Positions 21,244-32,626 of a stretch of DNA of 43,022 bases are shown in pieces. The notes below the pieces were generated by a model. That model was not told where the DNA came from. It saw nothing but the letters and a program-made list of their open reading frames with translations, and did no database searches. The stretch is from Cylindrodendrum hubeiense (taxonomy: Eukaryota; Ascomycota; Sordariomycetes; Hypocreales; Nectriaceae), in assembly GCA_014621425.1 (NCBI GenBank), contig JAANBB010000354.1, positions 1-43,022 on the forward strand. The letters are read 5' to 3'. The position numbers were made by a program, and so were the translations under genes. Within the stretch, counting starts at the first letter, position 1. Each line of letters opens with the position of its first letter.

Positions 21244-24200
21244 CGTCAATTGTCGTCGTCGGCGTCGTTGTTCATGACATTGTCCATGTCATGTGTCTCC
21301 CCCACCAGTTGCCATATTACAGTGAGGGTAAGTGCACCGATGCAGATCCCGTAAGTTAAACGGACCGACCCCTCGTCTCGTATCCGGTGACGTACGAAAC
21401 ACTTCGTCCATCCACATCAAATCGAGCCCCGATACGGAAGCTTAGCAGTCAAGCAGTGAGGCTCACCACCCTCTCCGGGTCTCTCTCTCGTTCGCGCGCG
21501 GCTCTTGCCCGTCATCACCATCTCACAACCACATCTCACGACCACGCTCGACGCCCCTACCCCCTTGTCTCAGCAGGGCTGAGCCAAACGCCATGCCGCT
21601 CCTCCAGACTCCAGACAGCCTCACCTAAAACCGCCCCCCGGCATCGAGCTACTGTACGAATACTTCTAGGCCCTGCCAGCAGGCCTCGGAATCGTTCAAG
21701 CTGACTGGCATATTGCGGGTACGGCCCAAATCAGGCAGACCTGGCGTCGCAGGGCTTCCCAGATTCGGTCGGCACCGTGTTCGTCCATCGACCGTGGTCC
21801 CTGACACTATTCTGTGTTCCCGCTCCATGATTTCATCTCGTCTGCTAGTTCCAGATAGATGAATAGCCACACATCAGTTCATCAATTGGAGGCCCCGCGT
21901 TCGTGCCCTCCAAGGTGGGCCGCTCCCTTGCCAAAGATGAGGGTTCCACAGTGACGAAAGCACCCAGCACCAGCTCCCTTTCAGAAGGCTGAATATTGAA
22001 ACCGATATTCACTTGGCCGTGCCGCCGCCATCCCCCTCGCTTGGTCACGGGGCTGAACTCTGTGCGTTCTGCTCGTCAGGCTTGCGCCGCAGAGCTGGCT
22101 TTTAGGCCCGCCTAGCAGTGGGCACAAGCCGGAGCTCCATTGTTAGGCACGGCCCATTGTACCCCAGTTGGTAATGCTCTGTGGGTTTCGTCTTGTACTC
22201 GGGCCAATTCGACCCCGTGGGCCTCATTTGCAGCAAACGTTGGTTGCACTCCATCCTCCCTAGCGCCAAGGCTGGATCGTGGATCGGCTGCGCGGCCTTC
22301 AATGCTGCTCCTCTGCCAATGTTGATACAGGAGGAATGCACATGGATCCCGTGTGCCACTGCCTGGTTGCCGTGAAACCTACCCAGGTGCCGGTCGACTC
22401 ATCAATGGAATTCGTCAATGAGAGCCACGAACCAAGATCTTTTGACAGGTGGCACAACGCAACACATCAGCATCAGAGCCACGTATTGCGTACGCCATTG
22501 TGATGCGCCTCTTCAACCTTCCTCTGAATATGGCCGCTCTGGCATCTTACTGGCTGTATCTGACGGTGCAGTCAAGTCTTACTGATCCGACCCCAACTTT
22601 ATAACTAAAGTCCATCCATCAACCATGTATGAATGAGCATGCCTAATTATTAAGCGCTGTGGGTAAGGATGGGGGGGCAGCCGAAAGGACGACAATCCTT
22701 CTGCTTCTCGGAGAGTTTGCGGACACCGAATGTACCTGCAAGTATCTGCGACTTGTGCAATCCCCTTGCCTAGGCCTTCAGCTGGGTCCTGGTTGGCGAC
22801 GGGCAGGCCCGTGGACTGGGCATAGCGGCTACCTACCGTCTGGGCGGCCACTTCAGAAATTATTGTCCCGCTCTGGCTGCCCTCGCATTGCCACAGCGCC
22901 AGATCTCGTCGCATACCGATATTATTGAGGTGATGGCAGCACCATCACCGCGGTGGTGGGAGCTAGTGGCAGCCGCCGAAACTACCGGTTTGGCGTCAAC
23001 GCCCACGAAGGTTCTCAATAGTGGCAAGCCCCCAGGGCAAAGCCGACAGCAACAGGCCTGGACATCGATCGAGCCCTACGGTGGCGGCGCCAGGTCAGAG
23101 CGGGAGAAAATCCACTCAGCAGTATGAATAGCCGCCCGATGGATCCCTGTGGACATCTCACCCTGGGGGCTAGTGTCATGGTGATCTTGACCTCAACGCT
23201 ATTCTCGTGAAGGTTGTAACCCTATATCTCAAGACGGCTGATTGCGGCTCTTGTTGATTATGCCAGCTCCGAAACCCTCTGAGCCTTCGATTCCAGTGAC
23301 CAGGGCCGGGCACAACGGCACACACGAGCTCCACTGATCGGCCCCACCGTCCGTCGTCATCTTCCGGGTTGCTCCTCGATACTTCATTCGTACAATTCGA
23401 TCCCGTCTTACCATGATCCCTTGTGACCCGAGACATCAGGACATATGACCTATGGCCCGTCCCTCGCCAAACATACTTGCCCAGTGCTCGGATATACGGC
23501 CCTCGGAGTGAGATTATCTTGCCATCGTTCCTCTCCGACTGACAGATCCAGAATCCCCTATGTAATTCTACAAAGTATCTTATTTCGTCGTGACATATTA
23601 TTTTCTGCCTTTGTAACAGGGTGATCCTCTTGCCCGGGGCATCCAGTTGGATATCTAGTTTCAGGGATTTCGCATGGATACTGCGTAGCAAGACATCCGA
23701 TCACGATCACGTTTTCCAGACACGTCCAGCACCACGCCGCCACTCTAATACTGAACCCACTTGTGGATCACCCACGAGCCAGTCGATAGTCCCGCTCAAC
23801 AGCCCTCTTGCCCAGGATGATGCCAGTCTGAGCCTTGAGGAGCCCCGTGGCCCATGTTCCGCCGCTGACTACGTGTGACTGAACCTTCTCAATGGCATCG
23901 CGTGTCGCCCTAAATCTGTGTCTTCCCACCCGCTACAGCCCCATACCCACCACACGAGATGGATGACGACGGTCGTGCGTGGCAGCAACCCGCCTCTGTG
24001 GTGTTGTGTGTCAGCACCACTCTGCGATTGTTCAATACGATACGATAAGCAGGTTGACGTAGGCATTCGTAAGTGCTTCTAATCGAAGCGCTGGCGTCAT
24101 CCACCACGACTTGTTGGGTGGTGGGTTATGGTTGTGAGTACGAATATGAATGGTGGGGGTTAGAGGGGTGCTAGGGTTATACTTGCCAGTACCGTATCGG

Positions 24201-24429
24201 TCATTGTTCGATATCCAAAACGGGGTTCGGATGATAACGAGTTGATGTTACCGGGGATCGCTTAGTATCTTCGAAACTGGGGTGGATATCTGTTCCAGTC
24301 AACCTACCCTATACGAATTTGTTGATCATCTATTTCCAGCACATATGATCTTGCATGTGGAAAATGGTCCTGCTGCTGTGTGCCTGGTGTTATCCTCATT
24401 TATTGGGCTTGCTTCCTGTACTCAGTGTG

Positions 24430-24715
24430 CTTTGTACAATTGATATGAGTCTATTGGGAAATGTATAATAGTAATGAGTGAAGCCAAGTGAGTAGTGCGA
24501 TAACGCGATGCCAAAACGACATCACCATGTCATTGACACAACATATTATCAACAAGGATACTGCAGAATAAACAATGAAGCAATAAATTACACGCCATAT
24601 AATTGGAAAGTGACCAATGGTTATTTTATTTAAATACAGGTTGTCCTGATAGTCATTGCTATATGCCAGGATCCACTTAGAGAGCGCGTTTCGCGATGTA
24701 AAAAACGCGATCATT
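24430..24715. other. AT-rich island
   Basis: This short stretch is clearly richer in A+T than its flanks, with runs such as TTATTTTATTTAAATAC. It carries an 87-codon minus-strand open frame (24714-24451) coding mostly hydrophobic residues, as AT-rich DNA does by chance. Near its right edge the sequence GCGCGTTTCGCGATG..AAAACGCGATC has repeated CGCG cores. It could be a decayed repeat; no element ends were found. Confidence 0.35.
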
Positions 24716-26787
24716 AGTCTGGAAAGCCGCCGGCCGCCGACACACTAAGGCCTCAATAAGAGTAGAGACATATATACGAAGTCTTCGCTGGAATAGAACG
24801 AGACATAACACATGTCACTATCGGTAGGCTGATAAATGCAAATGTAATTAATTTGGGTTGCGTGAATCATGGCATGGACTCCGCAACACTTCACAACTAA
24901 TGAATAACACGTGCGTCAAGTTACTACGAAGGGCCAGAGGCAGAAAGACTGAAAGAGCCGCAAAGCAGGAGACAATTCAATAGCCCACGCCGTCGCCAAT
25001 GGTCAGCTGTAGGTTGGACTTTCGGCCAAGACCAAACTAGGTAGAAAAGCGCCGAGCGCCGAAATAGGAAGTCAAGATTAAGGCTGGACAATCCACCAGA
25101 AGTAGTCACGAAACCACACATGTACAGAGTACAGGAAGGCTCAGAGGCTGAATTAAATTGCCAAGAACCAGAAAACCGGGAGGGAGAGTTGCCGGACCAC
25201 GTGGGGAGACGGCGTCACCACACGGGCTTCAAACGCCAACGTTCGGGGGTTGGAAGCGGTAGACTTGATTGTTTGTCTCAAATGACTTGCGACACAGGCT
25301 GGAGTACGAGAGTGGATAAGTTTTAGGGCTTGGGACGCGGAGACATGGGAATATTACGATGGGAAATTGGCATGCGATGGGGAATTGGCTTGACATTGAA
25401 GGGATGAAAGTCTCCAAATAAAAATGGGAGAAGTCGGAGGCGAGCCTCGTTGGGGAGAGTTGACGATTATCTCTCGGGAGAGGGAGGAGTGAAGCGAAAA
25501 ATAAATAAAATAAGCGTCTCGTAAAGGCAAACGCCGGAAGAATAGCAAACAGAAGCGTCATGATTGATCGACCAACTGATCGACCCGGAGACTAATTACG
25601 GAGTAGCTCACAGGGCGACCTAATTACACCGGTAGATTGGTCTTGGCCCCTTGGCGGTGGACTCTGCTCAGTTATTGGCACCTTGCCGTGATCTAACCCC
25701 GGTCAGAGTCAAGGCTTTAAGCCAGCCCTGGCCGGAAGGAATGCAAAAAGTCGGCAAAAGAGGGTCAACAAATAAACGGACAATAACTGGGTAGCGGCAA
25801 GCAACAGCACAGAGGACAGCACATGACAGGGTTTGCATCATTGGCTGCATTTCTTATTCGGATCCATCAGCGCGAACCAGGGGAACGGCAGGGGAGCGGA
25901 AGTGGATCCGTGATGGGCTCTCCTGGCTCTGTCCCCAGACAAGCGAAATAATTAGACGAAATAAATCCCTGCTGGGTTCTTCGGGTGCGCGGTGCGGTGC
26001 GTGTGTTGCTGAACCGGCCAGCGCATAAGGAGGCAAGGGAGGGCAGTGCAAGAACTGGGCTCCACCACCACCACCGCTATACGCGGGATTATCGCAGACA
26101 AAAGTCACAGAGCTGGGCAGCGCAATGCGAGGCCATGTGATCCCCCCTCGCTTCCGCAAGGACGGGAGGACCACGGACACGAGCGCCAGCATTCGTACTG
26201 TCCTCGCTGGACCCCAATCTGTCAACTTAGCCTGGGACTAGAGCCGGCTGGTGGTGCTTGGTGGCGGTGCTCAAAATAACACGACCGGCGAGGGGATGTA
26301 TCGCTCATGTATTGGCGGTCGGGCGGCGGCCAATGAGCGACGCCGGCTTTCAGAAGCCGCCGGTGGAAGGCTGCCTCGACAAGTCATGACGCCATATCCG
26401 GGGAGAGCGACGCTCCGCGCGACTTGGGCTGTACAAGTTGTGTAACCCCGGTCAGCATCGCGTTAGCACCCATCGAGCGATGGTGCTGGGGCAACCGGCC
26501 AAATACGTGCTCGCTAGACGACGGCGCAGGGGTTGTGCACAGTGGCCGCCAGTGGCCGCCCCCGGTTTCCAAGGTTTTATGCAAACCTCCGGCGCATGAC
26601 GGGCTATCGCGCTCCAGGTTTCCAGGCTCTCGCCCAGCGGCCAGCGCTCAGCTGGGGCGCCCGCCCCTGCCCAAGGTCCCTATTGTGCAGGGACGGATGG
26701 TACCGTGCCGCACAGCGCAGCGCACCGCGGGTCGGCAGGCGAGCACTGTAGGATGCCACGCTGCCTCGCCTGGTGCACACAGTGCAT

Positions 26788-27816
26788 GCGGGCGCCGTTC
26801 AGACTGGGTCCCCCCCTTCTTTCTGTCCCTTCTTTCTGTTGGCCACCCAGGCCGATTCCTGCACCCACCCTCGAACTGCGCTGGGAAAGGGTTGCTCTCT
26901 CTTCCACTCTTCACTTTGCCATCTCACTCACCCGTTCTCTTCTCAGACACTCGCTCATCCGCTCTCCCACTCTCGCTACATACCTGTCGGCGACTTGTTT
27001 TGTTGCTTTTCGATCTGCATTTCTTCACTCGCTCTGCCCCGTCTTTCTACTCCCAAACCACGACTAGGGGACCCCTTCTTCGTCGCTCTTACGTTTGCCC
27101 CTGTGTTGGTCTGCTGCCGAAAAAAATTCAGGGCCGTCCACCCCCCTACGCCGTCGGCTGCTTCTGCTTCGCTGCCCGTCGCTCGTTGTCCAAGCAAAGC
27201 CCGGTTCAGCTGGCCCACGCCCCCCATCCCATCTCCCAGTCTCCATCGCTCATCTAGCCCAAACAACGGCGTCGTGCCTTCTCTGGCCTTTGCGGATCGA
27301 TGCTCGCGCCGCTGCTTCACTGAGCCTTGACTCTCCGGGCTCCAAGAGGTTCCTGCCTCCTTCACCCCGTTGGTGCACTGCACATTCCTTGCGCTACCAC
27401 ACTGCTTCCCACCCGCTGCCCTCCCGTCTCCCGAGAAACCCATTCCCCCAGTTATCACAACAGGGATCTTCCCAACTGAACGCAATCTTGTCTCGGGGCT
27501 GCCAAACAGCCAAAACAAACCTTCCCGTGAGTGGCCCTCCAACATGTTCTCATTATTCGGCCGACCTCTCCTTTGCCCGTTTGTTGTTTTGCACCAATCC
27601 TGCTCTACGTTGTCGTCGCCTGGCGCTGCTCGACATCGCGTGGTTGTTTGTTTGAAATCACCTTTCACCCTGCCAATCCAAATCATCCTCGACGCCCTGG
27701 CTCCGTCCCCTTTGCCTTCTCCCGCCGACCAAAGGGTGAAATCTCCCTGCGCCCTCTCCCCTCTGCCCTCGTGTTCACCCCGTCATCTGCCTGACTCTAA
27801 CACACATTCCAGGGCC
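26788..27816 (+). promoter_or_regulatory. Promoter and long CT-rich 5' leader of chitin synthase, with likely 5' UTR intron
   Basis: The plus strand has no ATG from 26788 to 27299, one 7-codon uORF at 27300-27323 (ending TGA), then none until 27544. Pyrimidine-rich runs at about 26815-26990 look like a core promoter. A 5' UTR intron is likely at 27527-27812: donor GTGAGT, CTCTAAC-like branch site, acceptor TTCCAG four bases before the start codon. The ATG at 27544 lies inside this intron, in frame with the protein. Confidence 0.55.
27300..27323 (+). promoter_or_regulatory. uORF in putative chitin synthase leader
   Basis: ATG at 27300 opens a 7-codon frame closed by TGA at 27321-27323. It is the only ATG in more than 700 nt of the CT-rich leader before the likely 5' UTR intron. 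Confidence 0.45.
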
Positions 27817-30800
27817 ATGTCTCTCCCCGAACGGCCGGGCGCGAGTCCGACGTACGATCAGCGCAATGTCTACCGGAACTCCCCCTCGAGGCGATCGCGC
27901 CCTGCTGACGTCGAGGCTGGTGGTTATCACCCCGTAGGAGAACAACATCAACGTGGGAAATCTGCCTCTTCCTTCGCTGACACCATCGGTCCTAATTCCA
28001 ATACAGAGAGTATGCCTCTGTCACCTACTAGCCCCCCGGGCCACTCTAGGCATGGCAGCAGCTCCGCCCAGCCTGTCTCGCGAAAGAGGAGTCTGATTCG
28101 ACCCGAGAGGAACAGAATCGACAAGGACCACCGCAACTATCATTACCACAAGCATGCCGCTGATGCTGCTCACATGAACGTCCTCCCGTCCTCGACCGGC
28201 AATGACCCTATCCTCGAGGACTTGGAAGGCTCGACCGAACGCTCCGGGTCCAACCTAAACGAAAATCCATCCGACAACTCGCCCCGTGGCTCACAACGTC
28301 GAGATGTGAGCGGGGATCAGGAGAAGGGAAGAGCCCGGGGCAGTACTCGAGCTCACCCGAACCGTACGAAGTCCGGCAAGATTACAAAGAAGACGAAGCA
28401 CAAGGGCGGCAAACAGCGAATTGAGGAGAAGCTTCGACCCCCGAGTTTCTGGAACGTGTACTGTGCCATCATCACCTTCTGGTCGCCTAGCTTCATTATG
28501 AAATGCTGCGGCATGCCTACCCGAGCGCAACAGCGAGCTTGGCGAGAGAAGATGGGTTTGATCAGCATCATTCTGTTGATCATGGGCTTTGTCGGTTTCC
28601 TCACTTTCGGTTTCACCGCAGTTGTTTGCAGTTCTCCTCCCGAGCGACTACACGTGAACAAGGTTGGTACGGGCTATATGATCTTCCATGGCGTTGCCTA
28701 CGATCTTTCGACTTCCCACCATCCCGTGGCCGAGGGAATTCCCCTACGATCCGATGGCCTAGGTGCCAACGTTCTCTACGATCTTACCGATAAGCATGGT
28801 GGACAAGACGGTAGTTTTCTGTTCCAGAACGTCAACGGCAAGTGTAAGGGTTTGATCACCCTTGCCGACGATTCCGACGTTCCAACCAACAGCGATGACG
28901 ATCTTGCCTGGTATTTCCCTTGCACTACCTTCAACCAAGATGGTTCGTCCGCGGTCAACACGACAATTCCCTACTACTTGGGCTATGCCTGTCACACCAC
29001 TCTGGACTCGAGAAATGCCTTTTACCTCGAACTGAGTGGTTCCGCCGACGTCTACTTCGACTGGGCCGATATCAAGAACAGCTCGCGAAATCTGATTGTC
29101 TACTCTGGACACGTCCTGGATCTCGATCTCCTCAACTGGTTCAACACGAGTCAAGTCGCTGTCCCTGATCGCATGAAGGAACTGAGGGACACAGACTCGG
29201 ATGTGAACAAGGCTATTCGCGGTCGCGATGTCACCAGAATGTTCCAGTCATCCGAGGACAAGCAGCTTGCTCAGTGCTTCGAAGAAATTATCAAGGTTGG
29301 CTCGGTTGATACTGAAACCGTTGGTTGCATTGCCTCCAAGGTTGTTCTGTACTGCGCACTTGCTTTGATTTTGGCTGTCGTTGGTGCTCGTTTCGTCTTG
29401 GCCGTCATCTTCCAGTGGTTCATCTCCCGCCGTTATGCCGCGGCCAAGACTTCTCAGAGCTCTGATCGCCGAAAGCGTAACCGCCAGATCGAGGATTGGT
29501 CCGAGGACATCTACCGAGCTCCCGCCAGATTACCTGGTGACATCGGAAGCACCGTTGTGGGATCATCTGACCGAACCAGCAAGCGCGGATCGTTCCTCCC
29601 AACTACCTCACGATTTTCGACTGTTGCAGGCACCGAGCGAGCACCGGCCCAGCGTCGTGTGCCTACAACCATGGCCAGCCAGGGTGCCTCTAGTCAGCTT
29701 CTCCAACCCGGATCCATCTACAAGCAAGGCAACGATAGCCGCGCCAGTTTCCTTCGATCGGACCCGTATGCTAGTGGTACTCCTACAGATGGTCCTGGCC
29801 CAGCTGGTTTCATTCATGACGCTGTTGTTCCCCAGCCTCCATCGGACTGGATGCCTTGGGGCTTCCCCTTGGCTCATACGATGTGCCTGGTCACCGCCTA
29901 TTCCGAAGGAGAGGAGGGTATTCGAACAACTTTGAATTCGATTGCTACCACCGATTACCCCAACAGCCACAAGGTCATTGTTGTTATTTGCGACGGTATA
30001 ATCAAGGGCAAGGGAGAAAAACTTTCGACCCCGGAAGTTTGCTTGAGCATGCTCAAAGACCACTCTATCCCTCCTGACATGGTTGAGCCTTTCTCCTACG
30101 TCGCTGTTGCCAGTGGTTCCAAGCGACACAACATGGCCAAGATCTACTGTGGTTTCTACGACTATGGCGCCGAGTCCCAGATCCCCACCGATCGACAGCA
30201 GCGAGTGCCCATGATGGTTGTGGTCAAGACCGGAACTCCCGACGAAGCCGCCAAGTCTAAGCCTGGTAACCGAGGAAAGCGAGACAGCCAGATCATTCTC
30301 ATGTCCTTCCTGCAGAAGGTCATGTTCGATGAGCGAATGACGGAACTCGAGTACGAAATGTTCAATGGACTCTGGAAGGTCACTGGAATATCGCCTGACT
30401 ACTATGAAATTATTCTCATGGTTGATGCCGATACAAAGGTTTTCCCCGACAGTTTGACACACATGGTTTCCGCTATGGTCAAGGATCCTGATATCATGGG
30501 TCTCTGTGGCGAGACAAAGATTGCCAACAAGCGCGAAAGTTGGGTTACTGCTATCCAGGTGTTTGAGTACTTTGTCTCTCACCACCTTGCCAAGTCCTTC
30601 GAGTCCGTCTTCGGTGGTGTCACCTGCTTGCCCGGTTGCTTCTGCATGTACCGCATCAAGGCGCCCAAGGGAGCCCAAAACTACTGGGTGCCTATTCTGG
30701 CGAACCCCGATATTGTTGAGCATTACTCAGAGAACGTGGTTGAAACCCTGCATGAGAAGAACTTGTATCTTCTCGGTGAGGATCGTTTCCTGACGACGCT

Positions 30801-31547
30801 GATGCTGCGGACTTTCCCCAAGCGAAAGCAGGTTTTCGTCCCCCAAGCTGTATGCAAAACCACGGTGCCCGAAAAATTCATGGTTCTCCTCTCCCAGCGT
30901 CGTCGCTGGATCAACTCGACCATCCACAATCTTATGGAGCTGGTCCTGGTCCGTGATCTTTGTGGTACCTTCTGCTTCAGCATGCAGTTCGTCATTTTCG
31001 TCGAGCTCGTTGGTACTCTCGTTCTCCCTGCCGCTATCGCTTTCACTATCTATGTTGGTAAGTACAATGGATAGCCTTTGTATCATGGTTGGATTTGCTA
31101 ACGCCTAATATAGTCGTCACTTCGATTATCAACTCACCGCCGCAGATTATTCCTTTGGTTCTCCTGGGTCTCATCCTGGGTCTTCCCGGTCTCCTCGTTG
31201 TCATTACCGCCCACTCGTGGTCCTACATTGTTTGGATGCTGATCTATCTGATGGCGCTGCCGATTTGGAACTTTGTTCTACCAACCTATGCCTTCTGGAA
31301 GTTCGACGACTTCTCTTGGGGTGACACCCGAAAGACGGCTGGAGAAAAGACGAAGAAGGCCGGCCTTGAATACGAGGGAGAGTTCGACAGCAGCAAGATC
31401 ACAATGAAGCGCTGGGCCGAGTTCGAACGTGACAAGCGATCCAAGAGCGGCTACTGGGGCTCTCGCGAGAACGTTGTCGGTGGCGGAGGCAGCTGGACGA
31501 GCCCTCCTGGCCATCAGTATAATGAGGAGTATTACCCGGATGCTTGA
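27817..31547 (+). CDS. chs4: Class IV chitin synthase (yeast Chs3-type)
   Basis: Polymerises chitin from UDP-GlcNAc at the plasma membrane (GT2 family). Exons 27817-31057 and 31114-31547 (56-nt GTAAGT..ATATAG intron) give 1224 residues, the usual class IV length. The N-terminus [20 protein letters not shown] is class-typical and disordered to about 210. Membrane segments lie at about 246-270 and 509-535, flanking a cytochrome-b5-like region near 277-345. The catalytic domain has [13 protein letters not shown] at 870-873, EDRFL at 988-992 and QRRRW at 1027-1031; a C-terminal membrane cluster follows, with the intron inside it. The frame stays open upstream, but the CAG acceptor just before this ATG argues for this start. 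Symbol follows the filamentous-fungal class IV name and differs from yeast Chs4, which is Skt5. The Skt5 activator gene is the divergent neighbour. Confidence 0.96.
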
Positions 31548-32626
31548 ATATTAGGCGCCACAGGGCTGGGTTCACGGCATGATGGTTCAAAAGGAAGGGA
31601 GTTGGGTTGAATAATGCACCCGCACACACGAACACATAAACGCATATGTAATATGGGAGAGGCTCTTCAGAGATGCTGTTTCGTTTTCTAATCTGGGTGT
31701 ATACCCAAGGCTGAGATCACTTGGTGTGATCAAGCTCATTATGCCTAAGCGGCATTGGAAGGCGTCGATTTTCAACGAGTGCTTTTGTAAATAGAATAAT
31801 TGGTTGATTTCAGCGCGAATGTCATTTGCGCCTTGTTACATGGTTCTTGCATCATTGATCGCTTCCGAATTGACGCCCAAGGCTGTGCTATTTAGGCCAT
31901 CTCCCTCGCCAGCTTTTTGGAAGGATATTCCTGTCCGAAGTGAGGAATAGAGCCAATTTATCACGGCGATGAGGGTTACCTTCATACACAGAGGAGATGC
32001 CCATCAAATGGTGAAGATGAATGTCCTCCCGAACGAAGCCCAAAACAGTGGAACATGCTCGCCAATGTAGTCGTCACGAGGGGAAACCGCCCCAGTGTTG
32101 AAGCAGAGAGATGGGGCTGAGAAACTTCGTCTGGTGACATAGCCAGCGTCAGTCACGGCTCTTGTCGATATCCCTTAAATCTGGATGTTTAGTACGAATC
32201 TGCCGCCGACAGCAGCTTCTCGTAGTCAGGGCTTGAGTGGTCAGGAATGAAGCGTCCAGTAACGATGCCAAATGTTACGAGGAAGTAACCAACTCCAACT
32301 TGTTCCAAGGACTGGAACGCCTTAGGCCGCAACTACTTGGGTACGTTTACGTTAGCTCTCTTCACACAGTCAAACAGCACCAGCACAAGCAACTCCAAAA
32401 TGGTGACGTGATAATCATTACGGTCTCGCCAAAGACCAACAGCATAAAAAGTAAGTCGCCCAAACCCCTATAACCTTCATTGCGCCGTGCAGCATGTTCC
32501 AGCAATACCGGCTGGCTGCGGCAAATCCACAGTCTATGGAAGTGCACCCTTGCTCATTAGGGCCGCGCAAGGAGAACAAACGAATAGAAACAACGCCTCG
32601 CTCTCATCTAGAAAAGTCCGCGAGCC
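31548..32626. other. Convergent intergenic region
   Basis: Lies between the chitin synthase (+) and Polo kinase (-) stop codons. GATCAC-ttggt-GTGATC at 31715-31731 is a perfect 6-bp stem with a 5-nt loop, preceded by GGGT-gtat-ACCC. No gene is supported; frames near 32240-32620 are short and unrecognised. Confidence 0.5.

Larger units (their letters stand above)
18749..26787. other. Long divergent intergenic region, Skt5 to chitin synthase
   Basis: About 8 kb contain no open frame resembling a known protein. Visible elements include CAGTGGG-type decamers at 19296-19328, three GCTGGTT units at 19888-19911, a CCTAGGTAGGTACC stretch near 19859, a GCTGT repeat at 21222-21243, an AT-rich island at about 24430-24715, and GC-rich sequence again from 26400. 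Both outer genes read away from it, so it must hold both promoters. Hidden noncoding RNAs or decayed elements cannot be excluded by eye. Confidence 0.5.

Noticed and set aside
27370..27816. Upstream in-frame extension of the chitin synthase as coding sequence
   Set aside because: The frame lacks an ATG before 27544, the region resembles a CT-rich leader, and a good splice acceptor precedes the class-typical start; kept only as an alternative form in the findings.
29608..30723. 371-residue minus-strand open frame opposite the chitin synthase
   Set aside because: It is complementary to a strongly conserved coding exon with biased third positions and has no recognisable family.
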